DNA of 48,409 nucleotides. Source: Pedobacter sp. UBA5917. GTDB lineage: Bacteria > Bacteroidota > Bacteroidia > Sphingobacteriales > Sphingobacteriaceae. The position numbers and the translations under genes are program-made. Below, in pieces: positions 23,714-31,518 of the stretch. Location: the NCBI RefSeq assembly GCF_002432345.1, contig NZ_DJDT01000147.1, positions 1 through 48,409 on the forward strand, given 5' to 3'. Below the pieces are notes generated by a model that worked only from the letters and a program-made list of their open reading frames with translations, was not told the DNA's origin and did not search any database. Within the stretch, counting starts at the first letter, position 1, and every line of letters starts with the position of its first letter.

Positions 23714-24022
23714 ATGAAAATTCAGGAAACACTTGGCTCAGGCAAATTCAGGATCATTGCTATTTTGGCAATAACAGTAACAATTTTGGCCATTCCTTTA
23801 ATAGCCATGCAGTTTAGTAATGAGGTAAAATGGACTTTGATCGATTTTGCAACAGCAGGCGCGCTATTGTTAAGTACAGGTTTGGCCATCGAACTGGTGA
23901 TCAGAAACCTAAAAACAGGTACTTTACGTACTGTAATCCTTATTGTAATTTTACTGGCACTGTTCCTCATCTGGGCAGAACTTGCCGTTGGAATCTTCGG
24001 AACGCCCTTTGCAGGAAGTTAA
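23714..24022 (+). CDS. Small integral membrane protein (three transmembrane segments)
   Basis: 102 residues: IIAILAITVTILAIPLIAMQF, WTLIDFATAGALLLSTGLAIELVI and VILIVILLALFLIWAELAVGIF. The pattern with Glu in the second and third helices and a conserved-looking WAELAVGIFGTPFAGS end is seen in small proteins of unknown function in Bacteroidota. Monocistronic as far as can be seen. Confidence 0.65.
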   Translation: MKIQETLGSGKFRIIAILAITVTILAIPLIAMQFSNEVKWTLIDFATAGALLLSTGLAIELVIRNLKTGTLRTVILIVILLALFLIWAELAVGIFGTPFAGS

Positions 24023-24124
24023 ATTTAAGCACTTTGCCAGCTATCTGTTCAATTATACGCCAGACGGCAGAACAGTAAATATGTTAAATTGACTAAATTT
24101 TAACCTCAAACCAAATTAACGACA

Positions 24125-24823
24125 ATGAAAAAAACAATCTCGATAGCCTTATTGGGCAGTTTCATCTTAATTGCTGCATGTACTGAAGAAAGCAAGACCA
24201 TTTCTACCGGAGAAATTAACAGTGTCGAGCCAAAAAATCAACAGGAAGTACAATATGGTTCCCCTGTCATCATAAAAGGAACTGACTTTGCGCTTTACCC
24301 TTTAAAACTAAATGAAAGCGATGACAGCGATAGTTATAAAAGAGAAGCAGTCAACAACTATTGGAATATGATTTTTTATAACACGCTTTCTGGCAAAAGC
24401 GAATTACTTACTAAAGAAAGGCTTGTTATCAACTCTTTCAACATCGGTAATTCAGAAAACAGATCGAATAACAAAAACAATTTATCCGATCAGTTTATTT
24501 ATTATAGCGTTACCGATTCGGATAATGACGGTGATAAAAAATTGACAACAAAGGATCCCCATAAATTTTACATCTCGAAACTCGACGGAACAGCTTTTAC
24601 GCGGATCACACCATACAATTACCACCTAAGCAACTGGAAAATAGACGATCAGCACAACCTGATATTTATAGATCTGATCAAAGATTCAAACGGTGATAAA
24701 AAATTTAATGAAGCCGATGAAGTAGAATATTTTGTTTACAACCTAAAAACAGAAGCATTTAAAGTCGTTTTTGATCAGGGATTAAAGGATGAAGTTAAAA
24801 ATTTAGCAAAAAAAATATTTTAG
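24125..24823 (+). CDS. Predicted lipoprotein with two calcium-loop (EF-hand-like) motifs
   Basis: 232 residues. Signal peptide with lipobox IAAC (Cys19). The mature part has two DxDxDG-type loops: DSDNDGDKKLTTKD and DSNGDKKFNEADE, both followed by predicted strands (KFYISKLDG; EYFVYNLKT), as in calcium-binding repeats of dockerin/EF-hand type. In between is a beta-rich region (LSNWKIDDQHNLIFIDLI). A calcium-dependent envelope protein is likely; the function is unknown. No operon partner. Confidence 0.7.
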   Translation: MKKTISIALLGSFILIAACTEESKTISTGEINSVEPKNQQEVQYGSPVIIKGTDFALYPLKLNESDDSDSYKREAVNNYWNMIFYNTLSGKSELLTKERLVINSFNIGNSENRSNNKNNLSDQFIYYSVTDSDNDGDKKLTTKDPHKFYISKLDGTAFTRITPYNYHLSNWKIDDQHNLIFIDLIKDSNGDKKFNEADEVEYFVYNLKTEAFKVVFDQGLKDEVKNLAKKIF

Positions 24824-24960
24824 CAAATCTTTAAGCCATCAATTCATTGTAAAAACAAGGATTGTAACCAGGGTTCAATACATATGGTTACGATACTTGC
24901 CACCCTCTTTTTCGCGATTAACATAAAACGTTCATTTTCTGAAAAAATCGGCATTTGCTA

Positions 24961-24991
24961 TTTGTTTAAAGGGTTTGAAATTGTAGCTTTG
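24961..24991 (+). promoter_or_regulatory. sucC promoter
   Basis: TTTG at 24961-24964, 19-bp spacer, TAGCTTTG at 24984-24991: perfect match to the Bacteroidota primary-sigma consensus. It predicts a leader of about 90 nt. Confidence 0.8.
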
Positions 24992-25018
24992 GGCAAATTT
25001 TGTAGCAAATGAACCCGA

Positions 25019-25046
25019 TACTATTAAAACAATTGTTTTAATAGTA
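25019..25046. promoter_or_regulatory. Perfect 28-bp palindrome in the sucC leader
   Basis: The sequence TACTATTAAAACAA is followed immediately by its exact reverse complement. It lies about 24-51 nt after the predicted start site and 40 bp before the sucC ATG. It could be an operator for a dimeric regulator or form a hairpin in the mRNA leader; it is not followed by a T-run, so it is not a terminator. Confidence 0.7.
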
Positions 25047-25086
25047 AAAGGCTCCATCTGACAGATAAAGACAAAAATATAAACAG

Positions 25087-26286
25087 ATGAATATTCACGA
25101 ATACCAGGGTAAACAGATATTAAAAAGTTTCGGTGTTAACGTTCAAGAAGGAATTGTTGCCGATACTCCTGAGCAAGCTGTTGAGGCTGCTAAGCAACTG
25201 AAAGTAGATTACAATTCTGACTGGGTTGTAATTAAAGCGCAAATCCACGCTGGTGGTCGCGGTAAAGGTGGTGGTGTTAAATTAGCCAAAAACCTTGATG
25301 AAGTTAAACAACGTGCAACCGACATCATCGGCATGCAGTTGGTTACCCCTCAAACCGGTCCTGAAGGTAAAAAAGTGAACAAAATTTTAGTGGCACAGGA
25401 TGTTTATTATCCAGGTGCTTCTGAAACCAAAGAATTCTATATTTCGGTATTGTTAGACCGCGCAAAAGGCCGTAACATCATCATGTACAGTACCGAAGGT
25501 GGTATGGATATTGAAGAAGTTGCAGAGCACACGCCGCACCTGATCTTCAAAGAAGAAATCGATCCTAAAGTTGGTTTACAGGGCTTCCAGGCACGTAAAA
25601 TTGCTTTCAATCTTGGCGTTAGCGGTAATGCTTTTAAAGAAATGGTGAAATTCGTTTCGGCATTGTACAAAGCTTACGAAGCAACCGATTCTTCGATGTT
25701 CGAAATCAACCCGGTTTTAAAAACATCTGATGATAAAGTAATCGCAGTTGATGCTAAAGTTAATTTGGATGAAAACGGTTTATTCCGCCACCCTGATTAT
25801 GCAGCAATGCGTGATGTAACCGAAGAAGATCCAATGGAAGTTGAAGCAAGTGCTTCTAACCTAAACTTCGTTAACCTTGATGGTAACGTAGGTTGTATGG
25901 TTAACGGTGCTGGTTTGGCCATGGCAACCATGGATATCATTAAACTTGCCGGTGGTGAGCCTGCAAACTTTTTGGACGTTGGTGGAACTGCAAACGCTCA
26001 GACTGTTAAAGCGGCTTTCAATATTATCCTCAAAGACCCTAACGTTAAAGCAATCTTAATCAATATTTTTGGTGGTATTGTTCGTTGTGACCGTGTTGCG
26101 CAAGGTGTAATCGATGCTTATAAAGAAATCGGAAACATTCCGGTGCCAATTATCTGCCGTTTGCAGGGTACAAATGCAGAAGAAGCTAAAAAATTGATTG
26201 ATGAGTCAGGCCTACAGGTTTATTCAGCAATTGCTTTAAAAGAAGCAGCTGATCTGGTAACCAAAGTTTTGGCAGAACAAGCATAG
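25087..26286 (+). CDS. sucC: Succinyl-CoA synthetase (ADP-forming) beta subunit
   Basis: SucC forms, with SucD, the TCA-cycle enzyme converting succinyl-CoA to succinate with ATP formation. The 399-residue protein has the N-terminal ATP-grasp domain (MNIHEYQGKQILKSFGV, KAQIHAGGRGKGGGVKLAKN, FEINPVLKTSDDKVIAVDAKVNLDENG) and the C-terminal CoA-ligase-like domain (LDVGGTANAQTVKAAF, NIFGGIVRCDRVAQGVI). sucD is not adjacent in this window, unlike in E. coli. It has its own consensus promoter, a palindromic leader, and a terminator. Confidence 0.96.
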   Translation: MNIHEYQGKQILKSFGVNVQEGIVADTPEQAVEAAKQLKVDYNSDWVVIKAQIHAGGRGKGGGVKLAKNLDEVKQRATDIIGMQLVTPQTGPEGKKVNKILVAQDVYYPGASETKEFYISVLLDRAKGRNIIMYSTEGGMDIEEVAEHTPHLIFKEEIDPKVGLQGFQARKIAFNLGVSGNAFKEMVKFVSALYKAYEATDSSMFEINPVLKTSDDKVIAVDAKVNLDENGLFRHPDYAAMRDVTEEDPMEVEASASNLNFVNLDGNVGCMVNGAGLAMATMDIIKLAGGEPANFLDVGGTANAQTVKAAFNIILKDPNVKAILINIFGGIVRCDRVAQGVIDAYKEIGNIPVPIICRLQGTNAEEAKKLIDESGLQVYSAIALKEAADLVTKVLAEQA

Positions 26287-26297
26287 TTTTTAAGCTA

Positions 26298-26325
26298 AAA
26301 AACTAAAGGTTAAAGACCAAAGCTT
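26298..26325. repeat. Heptad-phased repeat, AAAGnnn family, after sucC
   Basis: Units AAAAACT, AAAGGTT, AAAGACC and AAAGCTT in phase, between the sucC stop and terminator, as after murA. Confidence 0.65.
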
Positions 26326-26338
26326 TAAGCAATATTCA

Positions 26339-26370
26339 AAGCCTTTCAGTAAAAACTGGAAGGCTTTTTT
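26339..26370 (+). terminator. sucC intrinsic terminator
   Basis: AAGCCTTTCAGT pairs with ACTGGAAGGCTT (12 bp, one G-U) around an AAAA loop and is followed by T6. Confidence 0.85.
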
Positions 26371-26389
26371 ATTCCCCTCTTTTTCAAAA

Positions 26390-26453
26390 AACCTATAAGG
26401 TCTTTAAGACCTTATAGGTTTGCTCTCGCGGGCTTGCGAAACCTGCAAGGTTT
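26390..26453. repeat. Two inverted repeats (AACCTATAAGGTCTT type and AAACCT/AGGTTT)
   Basis: A perfect 15-bp inverted repeat around one base at 26390-26420 is followed by the AAACCT-GCA-AGGTTT hairpin at 26439-26453, which overlaps the stop codon of the XRE gene. Both sequences are of the kind dispersed in Bacteroidota genomes. The first may act as a two-way terminator. Confidence 0.65.
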
Positions 26454-26658
26454 AGTCAGCGCGAAACTCCAGTATATCGCCTGGCTGGCAATCTAAAATA
26501 CCACAAATTGCTTCCAATGTTTCAAAACGGATTGCTTTTGCCTTACCGGTTTTTAAAATGGACAAATTAGACATGGTTATCCCAACCCGATCACTCAATT
26601 CGGTAAGCGACATCTTCCGTCGCGCAAGCATTACATCTAAATTAACTATTATAGCCAT
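26452..26658 (-). CDS. XRE-family transcriptional regulator (YozG-like)
   Basis: 68 residues, a single Cro/CI helix-turn-helix: MAIIVNLDVMLARRKMSLTELSDRVGITMSNLSILKTGKAKAIRFETLEAICGILDCQPGDIL. This short type (HTH_26, YozG) is typically encoded beside DUF2975 membrane proteins, as here where three such genes precede it in the same direction. It is the last gene of the unit; its stop overlaps an AAACCT/AGGTTT repeat. Its likely target is the ATGATGT-T-ACATCAT palindrome in front of the first gene (inference). Confidence 0.88.
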   Translation of the reverse strand: MAIIVNLDVMLARRKMSLTELSDRVGITMSNLSILKTGKAKAIRFETLEAICGILDCQPGDILEFRAD

Positions 26659-26695
26659 TATCGGATCGGTAAAGTTATGAATGTTCCCAAATAAC

Positions 26696-27622
26696 CTAAA
26701 TAGTTAAATCGTTTTCCTGTTTAAGTTTAAATCCTTTTTTAAAGGCAACATAAAGCGCAATAAACAGCACGCCCAACAGAAAAAGGGATATATCGCCACC
26801 CGAGATTTTTTTGGCATAAATTACTTCTGCCGACAATTTTTTAGCATAGATAAGGTATAATACACCAGAAACAACATAACGGATAAGTACCGAGGCAAAA
26901 CAACATATCGAAATCCAGAATAACCTGCGGATATTGATCGCCTCAAAAACCTGATTCCGTGATATCCTGATCAGAAACTTTATGATCAAAACCAAACCGA
27001 ACATAAAAATGAAAGAGGCAACCAAAACCACCATCAAAGAAAGGATTTTACCGGTTAATATTCCACCATCACTATGCAGCGGGATTAAAATTACATTTCT
27101 GCCCGGGTCATACCTGTAATCAACCTTTTTATCGGTATAACTTATTTTGTAATTATGCTTACCGATTTTTGTGAGCTGTGGAACCTGCAGGTGGGATACT
27201 CCATCTTTAAAATAATATTTTGATGAATTTCTGAAATCGAACCTATTCTGATTTAACCCAAAATCCAATAACCCAATAAATGTTTGCTTGTTTTTCCGTG
27301 CGGTATCGGTATAGGCCGAAACTCCAAAAAATCCATTGAAATTGTATCCTACAGCCGGCAAAAGATTGCTTTTACTGTACGCAGCCTTTGATTTAAGTCG
27401 ATTAAGATCATTTTCAAGTGTTGTTACACTATCATCTAACAGATCATATTTATTAGGCGGATCTACCCATTCGTAACTTTCAGAATCGTTATTATCACCT
27501 GTAGAATGGCTTATAAAGAATGGACTAATCATCATCCAAATAAAGAGAAAGCATATTGCTACGAGGATAATGGCACCAATAATATCACCAAATAATGATT
27601 TTGACGGTTTTAAATTCTCCAT
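26696..27622 (-). CDS. DUF2975-like membrane protein, extended version
   Basis: 308 residues: an N-terminal transmembrane helix (DIIGAIILVAICFLFIWMMISPFFI), a ~140-residue extracytoplasmic domain not found in the two neighbours, then three transmembrane segments and a cytoplasmic end LKQENDLTI. The last nine residues are almost identical to those of the two upstream proteins (LKKENDLTI), showing common descent. The inserted outer domain (YFKDGVSHLQVPQLTKIGKHNYKISYTDKKVDYRYD) looks beta-rich and could sense an external signal. It starts 4 bp after the previous gene. Confidence 0.75.
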   Translation of the reverse strand: MENLKPSKSLFGDIIGAIILVAICFLFIWMMISPFFISHSTGDNNDSESYEWVDPPNKYDLLDDSVTTLENDLNRLKSKAAYSKSNLLPAVGYNFNGFFGVSAYTDTARKNKQTFIGLLDFGLNQNRFDFRNSSKYYFKDGVSHLQVPQLTKIGKHNYKISYTDKKVDYRYDPGRNVILIPLHSDGGILTGKILSLMVVLVASFIFMFGLVLIIKFLIRISRNQVFEAINIRRLFWISICCFASVLIRYVVSGVLYLIYAKKLSAEVIYAKKISGGDISLFLLGVLFIALYVAFKKGFKLKQENDLTI

Positions 27623-27626
27623 GGTT

Positions 27627-28118
27627 TTAAATTGTTAAATCGTTTTCTTTTTTGAGTTCAATCCCCTTTTTAAATACGAAAGCTATTGTTAAAAGCGTTA
27701 AGCCAAAAATCAACAGCCAGATCTGGAAATCAACATTTTCGATGATACTTAAAGTCAGGTTTTTATGGTTTCCCGATTGATTGGCATATTCTAAAGCATT
27801 AAAAACGAATAACGCAAACGGTATGAAAGTACAATACCATCCCATACGTTTAAGGCGCTCTGCGTTTTCGTTGCTAAAAACATCGCCTGCCTGTACCGAA
27901 TCGATAAAACGGTACAGATAAACCAAGATCCTTAAGCCGAAGAAAGTGATCAATAATATGAATATCCCTGCAAACAGCCCAAATAAGCCCCCTTTTCCAC
28001 CTTCGCTATAACCATCTTCAAAACCCCTAACTGCATCTTTAAACGAAAAGAGAAATACGACTAAAAGTGTAATGATATACCCCATTTTGATTAACCTGAT
28101 TTGATTATCTGTTTTCAT
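27627..28118 (-). CDS. DUF2975-like four-helix membrane protein
   Basis: 163 residues with four transmembrane segments (MGYIITLLVVFLFSF, GLFAGIFILLITFFGLRILVYLY, RMGWYCTFIPFALFVFNAL, IWLLIFGLTLLTIAFVFKKGIEL) and the C-terminal signature LKKENDLTI. The QAGDVFSNENAERLKRMGWY loop is the most characteristic part of DUF2975/YoaS proteins. Second gene of the four-gene unit, 1 bp after the first. Confidence 0.8.
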   Translation of the reverse strand: MKTDNQIRLIKMGYIITLLVVFLFSFKDAVRGFEDGYSEGGKGGLFGLFAGIFILLITFFGLRILVYLYRFIDSVQAGDVFSNENAERLKRMGWYCTFIPFALFVFNALEYANQSGNHKNLTLSIIENVDFQIWLLIFGLTLLTIAFVFKKGIELKKENDLTI

Positions 28119-28119
28119 A

Positions 28120-28626
28120 TTATATCGTTAAATCGTTTTCTTTTTTTAACCTGAGCGAATAATTAATTACCAGCAATAGCGCCCAAACAATCACGTTGGC
28201 GATAAATAAATCGGTAAACGGTTTTATACCCACCTTTACCCCATAACCCAAAACCTCTGCCTGCTGTACATCAACCAACCCCGGTAAAATAAACCAGCTT
28301 ATGATACTGATAAAAAAGAATTTAAAAATCAGATAGGAAAATATGGCATACCATATAGCCTTGATTTTTTTAATCCCTTCTTCCGAAACAATTGTGGTTG
28401 CAATATACTGCCGGTCATTATAAACCAGTTTAAACAGCAGCCAGCCTATACAGAGATAAAAACCGATTGATACGGTTTGCTTTATGCCATCGAGAAACAG
28501 GATAGAGTTGGTTGGCGCGCTAAAGTCTTTTATTATTTCGGATATTGTGGAGATAAAAAATATCAGCCAAACTACCAGCCACATGCCGACCGATATTTTT
28601 TGAATTTGTTGAAGCGTGTTTTTCAT
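28120..28626 (-). CDS. DUF2975-like four-helix membrane protein
   Basis: 168 residues with four transmembrane segments and the same C-terminal end (LRLKKENDLTI). Loop IVSEEGIKKIKAIWYAIFSYLI corresponds to the NENAERLKRMGWY loop of the next protein. First gene of the unit, with a 15-bp palindrome 6 bp upstream of its ATG. Confidence 0.78.
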   Translation of the reverse strand: MKNTLQQIQKISVGMWLVVWLIFFISTISEIIKDFSAPTNSILFLDGIKQTVSIGFYLCIGWLLFKLVYNDRQYIATTIVSEEGIKKIKAIWYAIFSYLIFKFFFISIISWFILPGLVDVQQAEVLGYGVKVGIKPFTDLFIANVIVWALLLVINYSLRLKKENDLTI

Positions 28627-28631
28627 AATTT

Positions 28632-28646
28632 ATGATGTTACATCAT
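28632..28646. promoter_or_regulatory. Candidate operator ATGATGT-T-ACATCAT before the DUF2975/XRE unit
   Basis: Perfect 7+1+7 palindrome close to the start of the first gene. Its size and symmetry fit a dimeric XRE repressor. Confidence 0.55.
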
Positions 28647-29023
28647 TTTGGTTTAGTGGTTATACAATTGGGTTAGAAAAAATCCGACAAAAAATTATCC
28701 GATAATATGGGCAGCACATATAAAACAGGCTGACAAAAAATCCTGACTCCAAAAACCGCAGTACGGTTAAGGGCGATCTGTTTGGAATAAAAAAATGGAA
28801 ATTGGAGAAACGTCATTTTTATTTAATATTTATAGCACAAACATAAATAATAAATTATTACAATTCAAAATATATTTATTGTTTTACAATAAATAATAAG
28901 CGAATAACAGCTATAAACAGCCTGACAGCTTAAATGATGTCAGAAATTTATTTGGAATGATTTTTGTAGTAAGTAAAACTGTAAAAAAGTTGTGCAAACG
29001 GCAACATTTTCAGCATTTTATCC
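28647..29023. other. AT-rich divergent intergenic region
   Basis: About 380 bp between the divergent DUF2975/XRE unit and rpoD. No coding frame is seen. It contains a 10-bp inverted repeat (TATTTATTGT/ACAATAAATA) at 28873-28895 and very AT-rich sequence around 28820-28910. I see no other structure. Confidence 0.4.
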
Positions 29024-29054
29024 TTTCGGATTGCCATACAATTTCGTAACTTTG
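29024..29054 (+). promoter_or_regulatory. rpoD promoter
   Basis: TTTC at 29024-29027, 19-bp spacer, TAACTTTG at 29047-29054. The -7 box is perfect and the -33 box has one mismatch. The predicted leader is about 33 nt. Confidence 0.7.
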
Positions 29055-29090
29055 CACACTCAATAATTAAAGAGCACACAATTCGTATAA

Positions 29091-29951
29091 ATGAGACAAC
29101 TCAAGATAACGCAATCCATTACCAACCGTGAAAGTCAATCCTTAGATAAGTACCTACATGAAATTGGTAAAGTAGACTTAATAACAGCAGAAGAAGAGGT
29201 AATTTTAGCAAGGAAGATTCGTGAAGGTGATCAGGCTGCATTAGAGCGCTTAACTAAAACGAACTTGCGTTTCGTTGTATCTGTTGCAAAACAATATCAA
29301 AATCAAGGTTTAACATTAGGTGATTTAATTAATGAAGGTAACCTGGGTTTAATTAAAGCGGCAAAACGTTTTGATGAAACCAAAGGTTTCAAATTCATTT
29401 CTTATGCCGTTTGGTGGATCCGTCAATCAATTCTTCAGGCCATTGCCGAGCAGAGCCGTATTGTACGTTTACCATTAAACCAGGTAGGTTCGTTAAGTAA
29501 AATCAGCAAGGCTTTCTCTAAGCTGGAGCAGGAATATGAGCGTGAGCCTTCTCCGGAAGAACTTGCCGACATTTTAGAAACTACGGTGGATAAAATTTCG
29601 GACACTCTAAGTAACTCCGGTCGTCACGTATCAATGGATGCCCCTTTTGTTCAGGGTGAAGAAAATACATTATTGGATGTATTGGAAAACCACGAGCCGA
29701 ACACCGATAGCTCATTGATCAACGAATCTTTATCAGAAGAGATTAAACGTTCTTTATCTACTTTAACAGAAAGAGAAAGAGAAATTATTGTTTTATTCTT
29801 CGGTTTAGGTTCTAACCACCCACTTTCTTTAGAAGAAATCGGTGAGAAATTCAATCTAACACGCGAGCGTGTTCGTCAGATTAAAGATAAAGCGCTACAA
29901 CGCTTACGTCATACTTCAAGAAGCAAAATCTTAAAATCTTATTTAGGATAA
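29091..29951 (+). CDS. rpoD: RNA polymerase primary sigma factor (Bacteroidota type)
   Basis: 286 residues, the short primary sigma factor of Bacteroidota without region 1.1 and without the large non-conserved insert. Region 1.2 (SLDKYLHEIGKVDLITAEEEVILARKI), region 2 (LRFVVSVAKQYQNQGLTLGDLINEGNLGLIKAAKRFD, GFKFISYAVWWIRQSI), region 3 (REPSPEELADIL) and region 4 (LTEREREIIVLFFGL, LSLEEIGEKFNLTRERVRQIKDKALQRLRH) are all present. This factor recognises the TTTG / TAnnTTTG promoters found in this window, including its own. Strong terminator downstream. Confidence 0.97.
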   Translation: MRQLKITQSITNRESQSLDKYLHEIGKVDLITAEEEVILARKIREGDQAALERLTKTNLRFVVSVAKQYQNQGLTLGDLINEGNLGLIKAAKRFDETKGFKFISYAVWWIRQSILQAIAEQSRIVRLPLNQVGSLSKISKAFSKLEQEYEREPSPEELADILETTVDKISDTLSNSGRHVSMDAPFVQGEENTLLDVLENHEPNTDSSLINESLSEEIKRSLSTLTEREREIIVLFFGLGSNHPLSLEEIGEKFNLTRERVRQIKDKALQRLRHTSRSKILKSYLG

Positions 29952-29972
29952 GAAATTGGATTTCATTAAAAC

Positions 29973-30005
29973 AAAAAAAGATCGGCTATTTGCCGGTCTT
30001 TTTTT
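29973..30005 (+). terminator. rpoD terminator
   Basis: GATCGGC pairs with GCCGGTC (one G-U) around loop TATTT, extended by A7 on the left and T7 on the right. Confidence 0.9.
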
Positions 30006-30030
30006 GTTTATGCATTTTTTAATAGCTCAC

Positions 30031-30345
30031 TCGTCATCCCGACTGAAACGCAGTGGAACGGAGAAATCTGATCTTGCATGAAAGACCCTGACCACGAAGT
30101 AGCTATTAGACCATTAAAAACAATAATAACAGCTAATAAAACAAGTTCAGGGTGACGGCTCGCTAGAATAGTCGTTCTCTCGAGTAAACTCAGAATGACA
30201 ACTAAATAAAACGGCCGTCATCTCGACTGGAACGTAGTGGAATGGAGAGATCTATCTCGAAGCAGATTTAGCTTCGCTGAGCAATTCGTAGTTCTCGACT
30301 GCGCTGCACCCGATAGCTATCGAAGTCGCTCAAAGTGACAGCAAA
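30031..30345. repeat. Composite of dispersed GTCATCYCGACTG repeats
   Basis: Two direct copies of a ~40-bp element (start CGTCATCCCGACTG at 30032; CGTCATCTCGACTGG at 30216), each continuing into AACGnAGTGGAA and GGAGAnATCT. Also present are a split CCCTGA/TTCAGGG pair (30085 and 30145), a CGATAGCTATCG palindrome near 30311, and an end CTCAAAGTGACAG resembling an inverted terminus. This fills most of the 468-bp gap between rpoD and the next gene, with no coding frame. Confidence 0.6.
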
Positions 30346-30407
30346 TTAGAGGAGTTATTTTTAATGACATTCCTGCACCTAAAACTAAATTTACTGTTCT
30401 GATTTCA

Positions 30408-30415
30408 TATCTTTA
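30408..30415 (+). promoter_or_regulatory. -7-like TATCTTTA four bases before a start codon
   Basis: One mismatch to TAnnTTTG, spacer AATT, ATG at 30420. It has the same spacing as the four exact cases. Confidence 0.4.
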
Positions 30416-30419
30416 AATT

Positions 30420-30782
30420 ATGTCGGTTAACCTGCTCAAAAAATCCATATCTGTTTATAAGCCTATCTTTGTATGGAATAAATTGGTGAGTTTATTGGTA
30501 TCGGTATTTTTTATTTTAAACGGTTTTAAGGCGCCGGCCATTTATTCATTGGCCCTGTTCCTCAAACTTATTGGCTGGCTGTTCTCTACAGCTATATACT
30601 TCATGTTTTACCGATCAACAGCCTACTTTTTTAAAAATCAAGGGATAGGTTTTAGAAAAATCATAACAAACATGGTTTTATACGATTTTACCGTTTTTAT
30701 CGCCATCTTAATTATATCATCAATATGCAGGGACTTTTTATCGACAGTGTTAAGCGATCTTTTGCCAATAGAGCAATATTAA
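30420..30782 (+). CDS. Small membrane protein encoded with an overlapping ABC ATPase
   Basis: 120 residues with about four hydrophobic segments (LVSLLVSVFFILNGF, YSLALFLKLIGWLFSTAIYFMFY, MVLYDFTVFIAILIISSI). No family recognised. Its last 58 bp overlap the start of the ABC ATPase gene in another frame. It is probably the membrane partner of that ATPase, although 120 residues is short for a permease, and a homodimer or oligomer would be needed. Confidence 0.7.
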   Translation: MSVNLLKKSISVYKPIFVWNKLVSLLVSVFFILNGFKAPAIYSLALFLKLIGWLFSTAIYFMFYRSTAYFFKNQGIGFRKIITNMVLYDFTVFIAILIISSICRDFLSTVLSDLLPIEQY

Positions 30783-31384
30783 GCAGCGTTTATTTAAAGT
30801 GTGGAATTGGTGAAGTTGTAGGCCTACTGGGCAGAAACGGTTCCGGCAAATCTACTTTGTTAAAAATCATCTTCGGAAGTGTAAAAGCAGATTTTAAATA
30901 CCTCAACATCGATAATAGAATATATGACAGAGGTTATTTATCAAAAAACCTTTGTTATCTACCCCAGGATAATTTTATCCCGAACAAGTTAAGCGTCGCC
31001 GCAGCAATTGAGCTATTCTGTAAAATATACAGGGAGAAATTACTTGAAGTCCCCTTTGTTGCCGATAATTTTAAAAAGAAATTCAGGGATTTCTCGGGTG
31101 GAGAGCGCAGGTTACTGGAAGCATTGATCATCATTTACAGCGATGCAGATTTTGTTCTTTTAGATGAGCCTTTTTCACAATTAGCACCATTATTGGTTGA
31201 TGAGCTGAAACACCACATTAACAGCTTAAAACCGTTTAAAGGTTTCGTGATAACCGATCATGACTACAGAACGATACTTAATGTTTCTGACAGGATTGTG
31301 CTTTTACACAATGGCTGTAATTACACGATTAATAGTACCAATGATTTAATGCTTTATGGTTATTTACCGAACCTGAATAAGTGA
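30725..31384 (+). CDS. ABC transporter ATP-binding protein
   Basis: 219 residues: Walker A GRNGSGKST, Q-loop LCYLPQDNFIP, signature FSGGERRLLEALIII (Ser-Gly-Gly kept, the following region atypical), Walker B ADFVLLDEPFSQL and switch His in ITDHDYR. The domain begins with LFIDSVKRSFANRAILSSVYL right after the ATG at 30725, so this start inside the upstream gene is almost certainly correct and the 58-bp overlap is real. The D-loop reads SQL in place of the usual SGLD. The substrate is unknown. Confidence 0.85.
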   Translation: MQGLFIDSVKRSFANRAILSSVYLKCGIGEVVGLLGRNGSGKSTLLKIIFGSVKADFKYLNIDNRIYDRGYLSKNLCYLPQDNFIPNKLSVAAAIELFCKIYREKLLEVPFVADNFKKKFRDFSGGERRLLEALIIIYSDADFVLLDEPFSQLAPLLVDELKHHINSLKPFKGFVITDHDYRTILNVSDRIVLLHNGCNYTINSTNDLMLYGYLPNLNK

Positions 31385-31395
31385 GAATACAACAT

Positions 31396-31420
31396 AAAAA
31401 CCGGCTATAGCCGGTTTTTT
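31396..31420 (+). terminator. ABC ATPase terminator
   Basis: Perfect 24-bp palindrome centred at 31407/31408 (AACCGGC and GCCGGTT arms) ending in T6. Confidence 0.85.
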
Positions 31421-31433
31421 GGAAATCTAATCT

Positions 31434-31470
31434 TGTATGAAAGACCCTGAAGCAAGTTCAGGGTGACGGC
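31434..31470. repeat. CCCTGAA/TTCAGGG hairpin repeat
   Basis: GACCCTGAAG...GTTCAGGGTGACGGC; same family as 12786-12820. The preceding CTTGTATGAAA also occurs as CTTGCATGAAA at 30073-30083. Confidence 0.6.
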
Positions 31471-31518
31471 ATTGTGGGACAGTATTTTGAAGGAAGGTAC
31501 TTTCTTAATAACAAATCC

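Noticed and set aside
24824..25086. Riboswitch or small RNA upstream of sucC
   Set aside because: Only a simple palindrome and a consensus promoter can be seen; no known riboswitch core was recognised.
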